Source of the DNA: Bacteroidota bacterium
Lineage (GTDB): Bacteria; Bacteroidota; Rhodothermia; Rhodothermales; UBA10348
Direction of reading: 5' to 3'
NCBI GenBank assembly: GCA_018623785.1
Contig: JAAZVD010000024.1
Span: forward strand, 1 to 11,145
DNA: 11,145 nt
Shown: piece after piece, positions 1-7,517 of the stretch
Numbering within the stretch: the first letter of the stretch is position 1
Layout: each line of letters opens with the position of its first letter
Notes under the pieces: generated by a model
Database searches by the model: none
What the model was told of the DNA's origin: nothing
The model's input: the letters and a program-made list of their open reading frames with translations, nothing else
Position numbers and translations under genes: made by a program

Positions 1-101
1 ACTTTGGCGAACATCATGTGCTTGACGATGAACTCCACCTGCGTGTGGGCGGGGTCGATCTGCCAGGTCTGTGCGGTCTGGGTTACTGCTGCGGTGCTCA
101 T
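1..101 (-). CDS. YceI-family lipid-binding protein, N-terminal fragment
   Basis: The ATG is at 99-101 and the frame stays open to the left edge of the window, so only the first 33 residues are visible. After a short Thr/Ala/Gln-rich lead the protein reads WQIDPAHTQVEFIVKHMMFA, the characteristic first strands of the YceI fold (W-x-I-D-x-x-H-[ST]-x-[VA]-x-F-x-[VI]-[KR]-H-[ML]). YceI proteins are small lipocalin-like beta barrels that bind isoprenoid or other amphiphilic lipids. There is no signal peptide, so a cytoplasmic location is likely, unlike E. coli YceI. The gene lies downstream of the marR gene on the same strand, with its own upstream region containing two copies of the putative MarR operator and another palindrome. 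The start is supported by the family alignment; only a weak GAGA precedes it. The family call is firm, the ligand unknown. Confidence 0.88.
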   Translation of the reverse strand, partial: MSTAAVTQTAQTWQIDPAHTQVEFIVKHMMFAK

Positions 102-120
102 TGCTGTCTCGTTTTGAGTT

Positions 121-134
121 ACGTCAAGTGACGT
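121..134. promoter_or_regulatory. Perfect inverted repeat ACGTCA-AG-TGACGT upstream of yceI
   Basis: A perfect 6-2-6 palindrome centred about 26 bp upstream of the yceI ATG. It sits between the start codon and the MarR-type operators at 165-190 and differs from them in sequence. It could be an operator for a second regulator, or a small hairpin in the yceI leader. No function can be assigned from sequence alone. Confidence 0.45.
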
Positions 135-164
135 GGTGAAAAGAAGCGCTATGGTTATTAGTGC

Positions 165-190
165 GTGTCGCAACACATGTGTTACAACAC
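165..190. promoter_or_regulatory. Tandem MarR-type operators upstream of yceI
   Basis: Two palindromes of the form GTGTT-N2-AACAC lie back to back: GTGTCGCAACAC (165-176, one mismatched half-site base) and GTGTTACAACAC (179-190, perfect). Their starts are 14 bp apart. The second copy and its flank (179-196) match 707-724, inside the marR promoter, at 15 of 18 positions in the same orientation. MarR dimers usually bind palindromes of this size, and the adjacent gene encodes a MarR protein, so these are probably its binding sites controlling yceI. No convincing -35/-10 pair was found for yceI, so its promoter position is not called. Confidence 0.6.
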
Positions 191-208
191 CCATTGATGC
201 AAAAAAAG

Positions 209-676
209 TCATGGTCGTTTTCGGGCTTTGTTGAGTAGGTTGAAAAGTGTCGTCAGATCCGTTTCTGACATATGACCGAACTGGGACTGGTGCATACCCA
301 GGATGAAATCATCCAGGTAGTCCAGCAAAGTCAATCCCTTTTCGGTAATCTGGGTAGCGGTGTACCGCTTGTCGTCAGGGTTCTTGTCCTTCTTTGCGTA
401 CCCCGCAAGGATCAGTCGGTTGATCAAGCGGGTGGCATCAGGTACTGGTGAGAGCATCCTGGCACCCACATCGTTACGGCACAGTCCCGTTGAACCCGCT
501 CCGCGCAGAATGCGAAGCACGTTGTACTGTGTCATGGTCAGGCCATGCACTTTCAGGCCTTCAGCCAGAAAATGCTCCAGCGTGGCTGCCGTGCGCAGGA
601 TTTCGAGGGATACCTCTTCTTCCAGGCGGCCGCCATCGCTGACCTTGAGGGACTTTGAGCGTGCTGTTGTTTTCAT
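209..676 (-). CDS. MarR-family transcriptional regulator
   Basis: A 155-residue protein of normal MarR length. The winged helix-turn-helix spans about residues 46-118: a Leu-Thr-x-x-Gln-Tyr-x-Val-Leu helix, the recognition helix near residues 80-91 (DATRLINRLILAGY), and the wing carrying the DDKR turn that corresponds to the family D-x-R motif. N- and C-terminal helices would form the dimer interface. One Cys (about residue 66) lies in the wHTH; redox sensing is possible but unproven. I chose the ATG at 676. An in-frame GTG at 718 lies inside the spacer of a near-perfect promoter (700-728), so it should be upstream of the transcript start. A matching palindrome lies in its own promoter and twice upstream of yceI, so it probably represses both itself and yceI. 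The inducing ligand is unknown; a lipid or organic peroxide is only a guess from the YceI neighbour. Confidence 0.9.
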   Translation of the reverse strand: MKTTARSKSLKVSDGGRLEEEVSLEILRTAATLEHFLAEGLKVHGLTMTQYNVLRILRGAGSTGLCRNDVGARMLSPVPDATRLINRLILAGYAKKDKNPDDKRYTATQITEKGLTLLDYLDDFILGMHQSQFGHMSETDLTTLFNLLNKARKRP

Positions 677-699
677 GGTGCTTGTGATGATCGGCAGCA

Positions 700-728
700 A
701 GTATACGTGTTGTAACACCTATTGTCAA
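700..728 (-). promoter_or_regulatory. Sigma70-type promoter of marR
   Basis: Read on the minus strand: TTGACA (728-723, perfect -35), a 17-bp spacer (722-706), TATACT (705-700, 5 of 6 matches to the -10). The predicted transcript start is near 692, giving a short leader of roughly 16 nt before the ATG at 676. The spacer contains the GTGTTACAACAC palindrome, so regulator binding would directly block RNA polymerase. Confidence 0.75.
707..718. promoter_or_regulatory. MarR-type operator in the marR promoter spacer
   Basis: A perfect 5-2-5 palindrome, GTGTT-GT-AACAC, located exactly between the -35 and -10 elements of the marR promoter. Its reverse complement is identical to the operator at 179-190. 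A weaker AACAC half-site follows at 727-731. Position and repetition strongly suggest autorepression. Confidence 0.68.
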
Positions 729-833
729 CACCCCGGCAACCCGTAAGCGCTTCGATCGTTCGTATCTTCACACACGGCCGTTACCGGCGCCGCATGTAAT
801 TACCCATTGGCTTCCCTTATTGCAGGTCCTCCT

Positions 834-2735
834 ATGTCCGAGAACCCACTGGTCCCCTTCGATACCATCCCCCAACTCTTCAATCGCTTGGTGGACTACC
901 ACCAAGGAAAAGACCAAACGGTACTTAGATACGTCGATAAAGACTCGAAGGAGTGGGTCGACATCAAGTGGCCCGAATTCAGGGATCGTGCTCGGGCCAT
1001 GGCCGGCTACCTGTATGCGCAGGGCGTTCGCCCGGGGGACCGTGTAGCCATCCTGTCCGAAAACCGGCCAGAGTGGGCCTACGCGGATATGGCCACCCAG
1101 CTGCTCGGTGCCGTAAACGTCTCCCTATACACGACGCTGCCCCCCAAAGAGGTCAGCTATATCATCCACGACTCCGGTGCGTCCGTCTTTGTCACATCCA
1201 CGCGCATCCAGCTCCGGAAGGCGCTACAGATTTTTGATGCCTGCCCCGAGTTACGCAAAATTGTGTCGATGGTTGAGGTCCCTGAGGATGAGGAAAACAC
1301 CGACCATGTAGACCTGTTCGACGATGCCATGGCCACCGGCTTCGAACTCTACGAAGAGTTTGAAGACGCGATACGGGCCAACGAGAAAGCCGTTACGCCA
1401 GACGATCTGGCGGTGCTGATTTACACCTCTGGCACCACGGGTAATCCCAAAGGCGTCATGCTGACGCACGCCAACCTGTGCGAAAACCTGAAAGCCTCGC
1501 TCAAACGGCTACGCCTGCGCGAAGGTGGACGGCACCTTTCCTTCCTGCCCCTGTGCCACTCTTTCGAACGCCTCGGTGGCTACCTCGGAACTCTTGCCAG
1601 CGGCATGACGATCTCCTACGCCCGCAGCATTGATACCGTTACGAGTGACATTCTCGACGTAAAGCCCACTGTGCTGCTTTCCGTGCCGCGGCTCTACGAA
1701 AAGATCTACAATGCCGTCAGCAAGTCGGTGGAGGAAGCCGGCGGCGCCAAGAAGAAAATCTTCGAATGGGCTCAGAGGGTAGGTTTTCGGTACAACCTCA
1801 AAAAAGCGCGCGGCGAACGCATCAACCCGGTCTTGGCTGCCCAGTACAAACTGGCCTTCAAACTGGTCTTTGCCAAGCTGCATGAAAAGCTCGGTGGACA
1901 GATCGAGTTCGGGGTATCCGGAGGCGCAGCGTTGCCCAAATCCATTGGCGAGTTCTTTTTCTCGGCTGGTATCCCCATCGTGGAGGGTTATGGCCTGACA
2001 GAAACGGCTCCGGTTCTCTCCATTTCGCCCTTCAATGATCCACGCTACGGCAAGGTCGGTCATATCATTCCTGGTGTTACCGTGGCCATCCAGAATCCGG
2101 ATACCAACGAAATTCTCGGACAGCTCAAGGGCGATGACTACCCCAGTTCACTGACCACGGAGCCAGGAGAAATCATTGCCAAAGGACCGAACATCATGAA
2201 GGGCTATTGGAACAACCCCGAGGCAACGAAAGAGGCCATTGATCCGGATGGGTGGTACCATACGGGGGACGTTGGGCGTTTCGACGATGGCTTCCTGATG
2301 ATTACCGATCGCATCAAGCACATGATCGTCTCGGCCGGCGGCAAGAACATCTATCCGGGTCCGATTGAGGAGGGCTTCAAGCACGAGCCCTGGATTGATC
2401 AGATCATGGTCATTGGCGAAGCTCGTGAGTTCTTGACGGCGCTTGTCGTTCCAGACGAAGATATCATTCGAAGCTACGCCAAGGAGCAGGGGCTGAGCGC
2501 CTCCAAACTGGCCGATATCTTGGATACCGACGAAGTACAGCGCGTCTTCCAGCAGCTCTTCCGCTCCTACTCACGGCAGGCTGCGGCGCATGAAAAGATC
2601 CGCGATTTCAGATTGGTGTTAGAGCCCTTCTCCATCGAGAACGGCATGATGACGCCCACCATGAAACTCAAGCGACGGGTCATCGAGACGCAATATGCAG
2701 AGCGTATCGAGGAGATGTACGCCGGTGTCATTTAA
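834..2735 (+). CDS. Long-chain acyl-CoA synthetase (AMP-forming, COG1022-like)
   Basis: A 633-residue adenylate-forming ligase that activates long-chain fatty acids to acyl-AMP and then acyl-CoA in the cytoplasm. Visible ANL-superfamily motifs: the phosphate-binding loop YTSGTTGNPKG (about residues 197-207), the fatty-acyl/adenine motif YGLTET (386-391), GWYHTGD (473-479) with the ribose-binding Asp, the hinge and FACL-signature segment RIKHMIVSAGGKNIYP (493-508), and the C-terminal catalytic-lysine motif TPTMKLKRR (Lys near 611). Length and the long lid-like insertion resemble the eukaryotic ACSL/FadD15 type rather than E. coli FadD. ATG 834 is preceded by a modest AGG at 824-826; an upstream in-frame TTG at 807 is less likely. 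It starts 105 bp from the marR promoter -35 and is divergent from it; its own promoter is not evident. Its stop overlaps the convergent peptidase gene by 8 bp. The precise chain-length preference cannot be read from sequence. Confidence 0.95.
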   Translation: MSENPLVPFDTIPQLFNRLVDYHQGKDQTVLRYVDKDSKEWVDIKWPEFRDRARAMAGYLYAQGVRPGDRVAILSENRPEWAYADMATQLLGAVNVSLYTTLPPKEVSYIIHDSGASVFVTSTRIQLRKALQIFDACPELRKIVSMVEVPEDEENTDHVDLFDDAMATGFELYEEFEDAIRANEKAVTPDDLAVLIYTSGTTGNPKGVMLTHANLCENLKASLKRLRLREGGRHLSFLPLCHSFERLGGYLGTLASGMTISYARSIDTVTSDILDVKPTVLLSVPRLYEKIYNAVSKSVEEAGGAKKKIFEWAQRVGFRYNLKKARGERINPVLAAQYKLAFKLVFAKLHEKLGGQIEFGVSGGAALPKSIGEFFFSAGIPIVEGYGLTETAPVLSISPFNDPRYGKVGHIIPGVTVAIQNPDTNEILGQLKGDDYPSSLTTEPGEIIAKGPNIMKGYWNNPEATKEAIDPDGWYHTGDVGRFDDGFLMITDRIKHMIVSAGGKNIYPGPIEEGFKHEPWIDQIMVIGEAREFLTALVVPDEDIIRSYAKEQGLSASKLADILDTDEVQRVFQQLFRSYSRQAAAHEKIRDFRLVLEPFSIENGMMTPTMKLKRRVIETQYAERIEEMYAGVI

Positions 2736-5700
2736 GCAGTAGCATGGAGCGGATGAGGCTGGCCTGGGGCGTCTTCAATTGATAGAAGTACACACCGCTG
2801 GCGAGTGTGGATGCATCAAAGCGTACTTGGTGCCATCCAGCCTGATACTGTCCGTTGGCCAGGGTGGCTACCTGACGACCCAGCATATCAAAAACGCGGA
2901 CATCTACTTTGGATGAAGCGGGAAGGGCAAACTGGATGGTCGTCACAGGATTGAATGGGTTGGGATAGTTCGACTCCAGCAGGACCTGCGCCTGAATCTG
3001 CTCATCCTGCTCGGTGGCAACACCGGAGACTACCGAAACCAAAATGGTACCGGTAGCACTCCCTCCCATCCCATCTGAAACCGTGTACGTAAACGACTCT
3101 GCCCCGGCAAACCCGGAATTGGGGGAATAGAAAACACGCTGGTCATCACGGAGCGTAGCGGTACCGTTGGAAGCACCTGAGATCTGCGTGATGTAGATCA
3201 CATCTCCGTCCGCATCCGAATCATTGGAAAGCGGATTGATGCTAACAAGTCCACCTGTAGACACGCTGACTTCATCCGGGCTCGCTACAGGAGTAGCATT
3301 AGAAGAGACATACTGAATAGCATCTGCCCGTTGGCTCCGGATGGCTCCTGAGGCGTCTACGGCTCGAACCGACAGCCACGATTCACGGCCCGTTCCGTAC
3401 GAATCATCCCACGCGATGGCCGTTTCTGCGGTAGAATGCACAACGTCCCAGGTATTGTCGGCGGACAGAGCCAAGAGCTCATAGGAAGCTGCTCCTGCCA
3501 CAGGATTCCATGTGACTGTCGGGGAACCAGAACCCGAAGTATCGAGCGTCACGTCAAGTCGCTCGGAGATGACAAATGGACCCCCAATCGCTGTTTTGGC
3601 ACCCTTGGTTACGCGAACGTAGGCCTCTGTAAGAGGTGTCTCCGGGACGGGAAGAATCGAGGCGGAGCGGACTGCGGTGCTGTTGCCGTGAAAGGATGTC
3701 CACGTATTCATTCCGTCCAGCGAGTACGCGACATCATCTACATTGGCAGCAGCACCCAAGTAAGGAGAGTCCCAGAAGACCACCTTGTTCTGACCACTGA
3801 AGAACTGCTCTCCGCCCATGGGATGTGTGACAATCAGCTCATCGAGAACGTAGGAGTAGACGATATAAAATGGTTGCGGTCCGAAAGGAACGGCGCTTCC
3901 GGTTACGCGCGCGGTAACGGTCCCCGAGCCCGGGCTATCGATGACAACCTGCTCCACATTGTTGAGCGCATCCACACCGCGCGTAGCAGGCTGATCAACC
4001 CGAGCCGGGGTAACGTCCAGAACCCAGGGAAGGTGATCTCCTGACGCATCGGTGACGACCAGATCCAGATTATTGACAAGAGCCGGACCGGCATACGGCG
4101 ATGCTTCCTTGTCCGTCCAATAAAGCATGACCTTCAATCTGGAAATTGACTTCCCATCGATCTGGTCGGGCACGGGAATCGATATATCTACCTGATTGCC
4201 ATTTTCAACTTCTGATATCTGGAATTGTGATTCGGTAATTACCTCAGCTGCCCGTCTGGCATTGGCCAGACCATACCCGGAGGCAAAGGTAGGGCCGTCC
4301 ACCAGAACGTAGTCTGCCGTATTCATCAAGATGGATTTGATGAGGGCTCCATCGGGCGTCTGTCCGGAATGGACGTTGCGATAGTGCTCCACGAGCAGGG
4401 CTGCCGCTCCGGATACCGCGGGGGTGGACTGGCTCGATCCCTGGTACGTAGCGTAGTCATTGAAGGCAATGGCCGAATGGACATTGTTTTGCGCTACGAT
4501 GTCCGGCTTGATTCGACCATCCCGGGCCGGGCCGTATGAGGACGCCACCGAGGCAAACACCGGGTGTCCCATACGTCCCACGACAAGCGTATTCTTTGCA
4601 GATCCATAGGAGGGATTCAATGTGAGATAGTTTTGCGGATAGCCTGTCTGCGTAGCACCCGAGTTTCCAGCCGAAAAGACAGACAACAGCTGCCGCTCAT
4701 TGGCCAGCAGTAGATCAATTGCCTGACTGTTCACATTGTATCGTCCCTTTTGCTCATACCAGTCCCCGTATACAGGATCGGAGGAATTCCACGAGTTGCT
4801 CGAGATAACCATCGGATTCGGCTGATCGAGTCCCAGTTGAAAGAAATCACCTGTTCGCATCGTGTATACGGTAGCCTTCGGCGCGACCCCCTTGAATCGA
4901 GGACGAATCGAGCCATCTCCCGCCAGAATGCTCGTCGTATGATTACCGTGCTGGGAAAAGGTACCGTTGTTGCTCAGCCCCGGGTCCAGGATCGAGTGAC
5001 GCCCGCGCAGATCCACATGCGTTCCACCCTGGTATACCGCATCGCCCAAGCCAGCAACGACACCCTGCCCGGATAAGCCAAGCATATCTGGAAGGTTAGA
5101 GGTTAGGACATTAGCCCTGATATGCGTGCCCTGAACATCCGCGATTATGTTTTCGTCATAATCGTCCTGATGAAAGGCGCCCTCTTCGAGAACGGGTTCA
5201 CCGTGGGGCTCAATGACCTGCACGAAAGGAAGCTTTGCCACTGTGCGAATGGCCTCAGAACTCATATTTGCAGTGAAGTAAAACGCCCCGTCGCGAACCT
5301 CCACATCGGAGATGTTCCCGACCATGGCGAGAGCGCCAACCACATCCGTTGGATCTGTTCCGGGAGAATACCCGGCGCGCACGCTGACACTATGGTCAGT
5401 TGTCCTCCCCAGAAAGTCTAAAAACTCCGGTGCAATCTTATGCTCGAGTGTGGGACGACCTGCTGCCTGCAACCCAAGCTCAAGTAAATCGCGAAAATCC
5501 GAATCTGATGCGACACGGGCGATATAGGCTGTTTCGGGTAGGAAATGATCCAGAGTTACACCGTTACTGGCTAATCTGCCACGCTCCTCAGAGGATAAAA
5601 TGTGGTCAAATTTCAGCACCAAGTGATACGTGCCCTGGAACAGCGCTTCCTGGCCCAATGCTTCGAAAGCTTTCTCTAAGTCCACCACCGCTTTTCCTGC

Positions 5701-5871
5701 CACGGGGGAGAGAGACAGCATCTCCAAGGCCCCGTTGCGAGTGTCCAGACGGTCCTGTGCAACAACCTGAGTGGGCGCGGTCAGACTTACCAAAAGGCAA
5801 AGCACTACGCCAACAACCGCCGCCGTGCCAGAGCTTGGTGAATGCATTATCGTCATGTTGTTACACCGCAT
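2728..5871 (-). CDS. Secreted S8 (subtilisin-like) peptidase with T9SS sorting domain
   Basis: About 1047 residues, numbered from the ATG at 5869-5871. Layout: signal peptide (to about 39, with cleavage near VVA-Q); prodomain-like region (40-255); S8 catalytic domain (about 265-540); jelly-roll-like domain (550-680); Ig/FN3-like modules (680-855); a cadherin-like NDSDADGD-type repeat (860-950); and a T9SS type A C-terminal sorting domain (963-1047: NYPNPFNP, then GVYFYQL, ending LLLK). The probable catalytic triad is Asp277 (GLGDAVY), His308 (QHGNH) and Ser480 (GSSQSTP), with oxyanion Asn403 (SAGN). The deviation from DTG and HGTH matches a subfamily common in Bacteroidota with 'GxGD ... H.D..GR ... 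HG.H'. It should be exported by Sec, moved across the outer membrane by T9SS, and then surface-anchored or released. The start is uncertain: ATGs at 5856 and 5847 and a TTG at 5937 are alternatives, and none has a clear ribosome site. The substrate is unknown. Confidence 0.93.
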   Translation of the reverse strand: MRCNNMTIMHSPSSGTAAVVGVVLCLLVSLTAPTQVVAQDRLDTRNGALEMLSLSPVAGKAVVDLEKAFEALGQEALFQGTYHLVLKFDHILSSEERGRLASNGVTLDHFLPETAYIARVASDSDFRDLLELGLQAAGRPTLEHKIAPEFLDFLGRTTDHSVSVRAGYSPGTDPTDVVGALAMVGNISDVEVRDGAFYFTANMSSEAIRTVAKLPFVQVIEPHGEPVLEEGAFHQDDYDENIIADVQGTHIRANVLTSNLPDMLGLSGQGVVAGLGDAVYQGGTHVDLRGRHSILDPGLSNNGTFSQHGNHTTSILAGDGSIRPRFKGVAPKATVYTMRTGDFFQLGLDQPNPMVISSNSWNSSDPVYGDWYEQKGRYNVNSQAIDLLLANERQLLSVFSAGNSGATQTGYPQNYLTLNPSYGSAKNTLVVGRMGHPVFASVASSYGPARDGRIKPDIVAQNNVHSAIAFNDYATYQGSSQSTPAVSGAAALLVEHYRNVHSGQTPDGALIKSILMNTADYVLVDGPTFASGYGLANARRAAEVITESQFQISEVENGNQVDISIPVPDQIDGKSISRLKVMLYWTDKEASPYAGPALVNNLDLVVTDASGDHLPWVLDVTPARVDQPATRGVDALNNVEQVVIDSPGSGTVTARVTGSAVPFGPQPFYIVYSYVLDELIVTHPMGGEQFFSGQNKVVFWDSPYLGAAANVDDVAYSLDGMNTWTSFHGNSTAVRSASILPVPETPLTEAYVRVTKGAKTAIGGPFVISERLDVTLDTSGSGSPTVTWNPVAGAASYELLALSADNTWDVVHSTAETAIAWDDSYGTGRESWLSVRAVDASGAIRSQRADAIQYVSSNATPVASPDEVSVSTGGLVSINPLSNDSDADGDVIYITQISGASNGTATLRDDQRVFYSPNSGFAGAESFTYTVSDGMGGSATGTILVSVVSGVATEQDEQIQAQVLLESNYPNPFNPVTTIQFALPASSKVDVRVFDMLGRQVATLANGQYQAGWHQVRFDASTLASGVYFYQLKTPQASLIRSMLLLK

Positions 5872-6046
5872 ATGCGTGACCAATGGGTTAAAGAGTATCG
5901 CAAAAAATTCGAACTTCAGGACTGGCCTTTCATCCAACTCCGTCTGAATTGAGCGACTGCCCGAGTGCTATTGCAGACGAGTAGCCTTTTCGAGAGGTCA
6001 ACGATCGACGGAACTGCGCGGAAGATATGGCATTTTACGTCGCCAT

Positions 6047-6120
<74 letters not shown>

Positions 6121-6131
6121 CTCCAAAATCG

Positions 6132-6161
6132 AAAAAGGCAGACCAACGATCTGTCTTTTTT
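6132..6161. terminator. Bidirectional Rho-independent terminator
   Basis: Stem GGCAGA (6137-6142) / TCTGTC (6150-6155) with a 7-nt loop, flanked by A5 on the left and T6 on the right, so it has a U-tract on either strand. It would terminate tRNA-Pro transcription on the plus strand and the SCP2-R2lox transcript, whose stop is at 6230, on the minus strand. Confidence 0.82.
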
Positions 6162-6165
6162 CGTT

Positions 6166-6211
6166 TCGGGGAGGGGAAGGGATTGTGCAAAGCAAAATCC
6201 CGCCACCCCGA
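6166..6211. other. Imperfect long hairpin containing the tRNA 3'-end duplicate
   Basis: The left arm TCGGGG-A-GG-ggaa-GGGATT (6166-6184) pairs with AATCCC-G-CC-A-CCCCGA (6196-6211), giving 14 pairs with one A/A mismatch and one bulge around a loop of about 11 nt. No U-tract follows on either strand, so it is not a standard terminator. It may stabilise the 3' end of the SCP2-R2lox transcript or be the remnant of a collapsed second tRNA copy. Confidence 0.5.
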
Positions 6212-6212
6212 C
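6195..6212 (+). repeat. 18-bp direct repeat, copy 2 (att-like or tRNA remnant)
   Basis: An exact copy of the tRNA-Pro 3' end (AAATCCCGCCACCCCGAC) in intergenic DNA, without the rest of the tRNA. It forms the right arm of the hairpin at 6166-6211. It could be an attachment-site scar from a lost element, a partial tRNA duplication, or hairpin-driven. Confidence 0.85.
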
Positions 6213-6229
6213 AGGCAAACGAGCTGTTC

Positions 6230-7513
6230 TTACTGCATCTGCCCGTTTTCGATGCGGCGCATCCGTTTGCCAAACTGATCCATCGCGTACTGCACGAAAT
6301 CCTCCTCTCTCAGTCCGAAGGGCATGGGGTCGTAGCAGGCAAACAATTCCGTAATGGACGCCATGGCCAGCGGCATCAAAGCCGCCATGCGGGCCTGAAA
6401 TACCTTCATCAGCGACGGATCCTCGGCAATCAGTCGCGAAATCAGATGGACACCGAAGGCCACGTGTCGTGACTCATCGCGCTGCAACAAACGAATGCCC
6501 TCGCTGACACCGGGCATGATGCCGCGCTCCTCCAACACTGTGTAGAAGGCCTGGTACCCCGTCTCGGCCAGCGTTCCCTCGACAACCATGTTGTACGTGG
6601 TCGAGGCTTCAATGACCGCCTCTGCCGATCCGTCATGGTCCAATCGGCCCAGCGCAAGAGGTAATTCCTTGTAGAACAGTTGCCTGTACGAGGGCGTGTG
6701 GAAACGCTCCAGATCGGCATCCCGACCCACGACCTCTTCGAAAATGCGCTGGAAGAATTCGACGTGCTTGGCTTCCTCGAATAGAAACGTTGTCAGGTAC
6801 ATTTCTTCTTCAAGACGGCCCTCAAGGGCCAAGATGCGCATCAGGGGTAACAAGTCCAGCGTTACGGCCTCTTCACCAGCTTGGAACATGGCCAACAAGC
6901 GTGTCAGAACGTCCCTTTCAGGATCGGTCAGAGCCTCCCAATGGCCTTGGTCAGCGGACAAGTCCAACTGCGCCGGATCCCAGATCCCAAGACGCTTGGC
7001 CTTGTGGTAAAGCTGCATCGGGAACGAGCTGTGATCGAGACCCGATCCGGAGGTCGTACGAAAATGCTCATGATGAGCACTTGCAGAAAGGCTCGTTATC
7101 TGAGGAGAAGCAGTCGTTTCCGCGGGCGCATGAGAGGCGATGGCGTCATCTACTCTGGCCGCTGCCTCCAGCAGCAGCGTTGCGGAGGTTGCAAAGCGGC
7201 CCAGGGTGAGGAGAGATCCTTTTTTCAGCGTAATGGCTCCCTGCATGATAGCCACCATCGGGCTCTGGTCACCATCCAGAATACGGTCCCAGGTCGCGCG
7301 ATCAGCCTCCAGGATGAAATCGGCAGACTCTGCATCACCGGCCGGCCGAATGCTGCGACATTCTCCCCGATCAAGATCCAGAAACCAAGCCGAGGCGGTG
7401 CCAACACGAAACAACAATGACCATTTCCACCCCTTGGCAGATTCCGACCACTCGGTATCTTGTCTCAGGTTAGTGGCCCATGCTTCCGCCCAGGAGGTGG
7501 TGAATCTATCCAT
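6230..7513 (-). CDS. SCP2 domain fused to R2-like ligand-binding oxidase (R2lox)
   Basis: 427 residues in two domains. Residues about 6-118 look like an SCP2 (sterol carrier protein 2) lipid-binding fold: WFLDLDRG strand, [18 protein letters not shown], then [24 protein letters not shown] low-complexity Ser/Thr/Ala/His linker (119-160) follows. Residues about 163-425 align closely with M. tuberculosis Rv0233-type R2lox, a ferritin-like protein with a Mn/Fe cofactor that binds a long-chain fatty acid. All expected ligands are present: E214, E247, H250, E312, E347 and H350, plus V217 and Y307, which form the tyrosine-valine ether crosslink in characterised members. Motifs: [37 protein letters not shown]. 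It is unlikely to be a true ribonucleotide reductase R2: no radical-transfer tail is seen and the motifs are R2lox-specific. The fusion suggests that the SCP2 part delivers or holds the lipid ligand (inference). It is divergent from the FAD oxidoreductase across 54 bp. Confidence 0.92.
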   Translation of the reverse strand: MDRFTTSWAEAWATNLRQDTEWSESAKGWKWSLLFRVGTASAWFLDLDRGECRSIRPAGDAESADFILEADRATWDRILDGDQSPMVAIMQGAITLKKGSLLTLGRFATSATLLLEAAARVDDAIASHAPAETTASPQITSLSASAHHEHFRTTSGSGLDHSSFPMQLYHKAKRLGIWDPAQLDLSADQGHWEALTDPERDVLTRLLAMFQAGEEAVTLDLLPLMRILALEGRLEEEMYLTTFLFEEAKHVEFFQRIFEEVVGRDADLERFHTPSYRQLFYKELPLALGRLDHDGSAEAVIEASTTYNMVVEGTLAETGYQAFYTVLEERGIMPGVSEGIRLLQRDESRHVAFGVHLISRLIAEDPSLMKVFQARMAALMPLAMASITELFACYDPMPFGLREEDFVQYAMDQFGKRMRRIENGQMQ

Positions 7514-7517
7514 GTTG

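Noticed and set aside
677..718. GTG start at 718 for the MarR protein
   Set aside because: It lies in the promoter spacer/operator, upstream of the predicted transcript start; the added 14 residues are not MarR-like.
3436..4044. Plus-strand open frame of 202 codons inside the peptidase gene
   Set aside because: Antisense shadow with Cys/Arg/His-rich composition and no domain; the opposite frame encodes clear beta-sandwich and protease sequence.
5872..6046. Promoters for the peptidase (minus) and tRNA-Pro (plus) in this gap
   Set aside because: Only isolated -10-like strings (GATACT on minus near 5895-5900, TATGGC on plus near 6026) without matching -35 elements; not strong enough to call.
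6230..7513. Annotation as ribonucleotide reductase R2 subunit (NrdB/NrdF)
   Set aside because: Spacing and motifs ([27 protein letters not shown]) match R2lox, including the crosslinking Val and Tyr. There is no nrdA/nrdE partner nearby.
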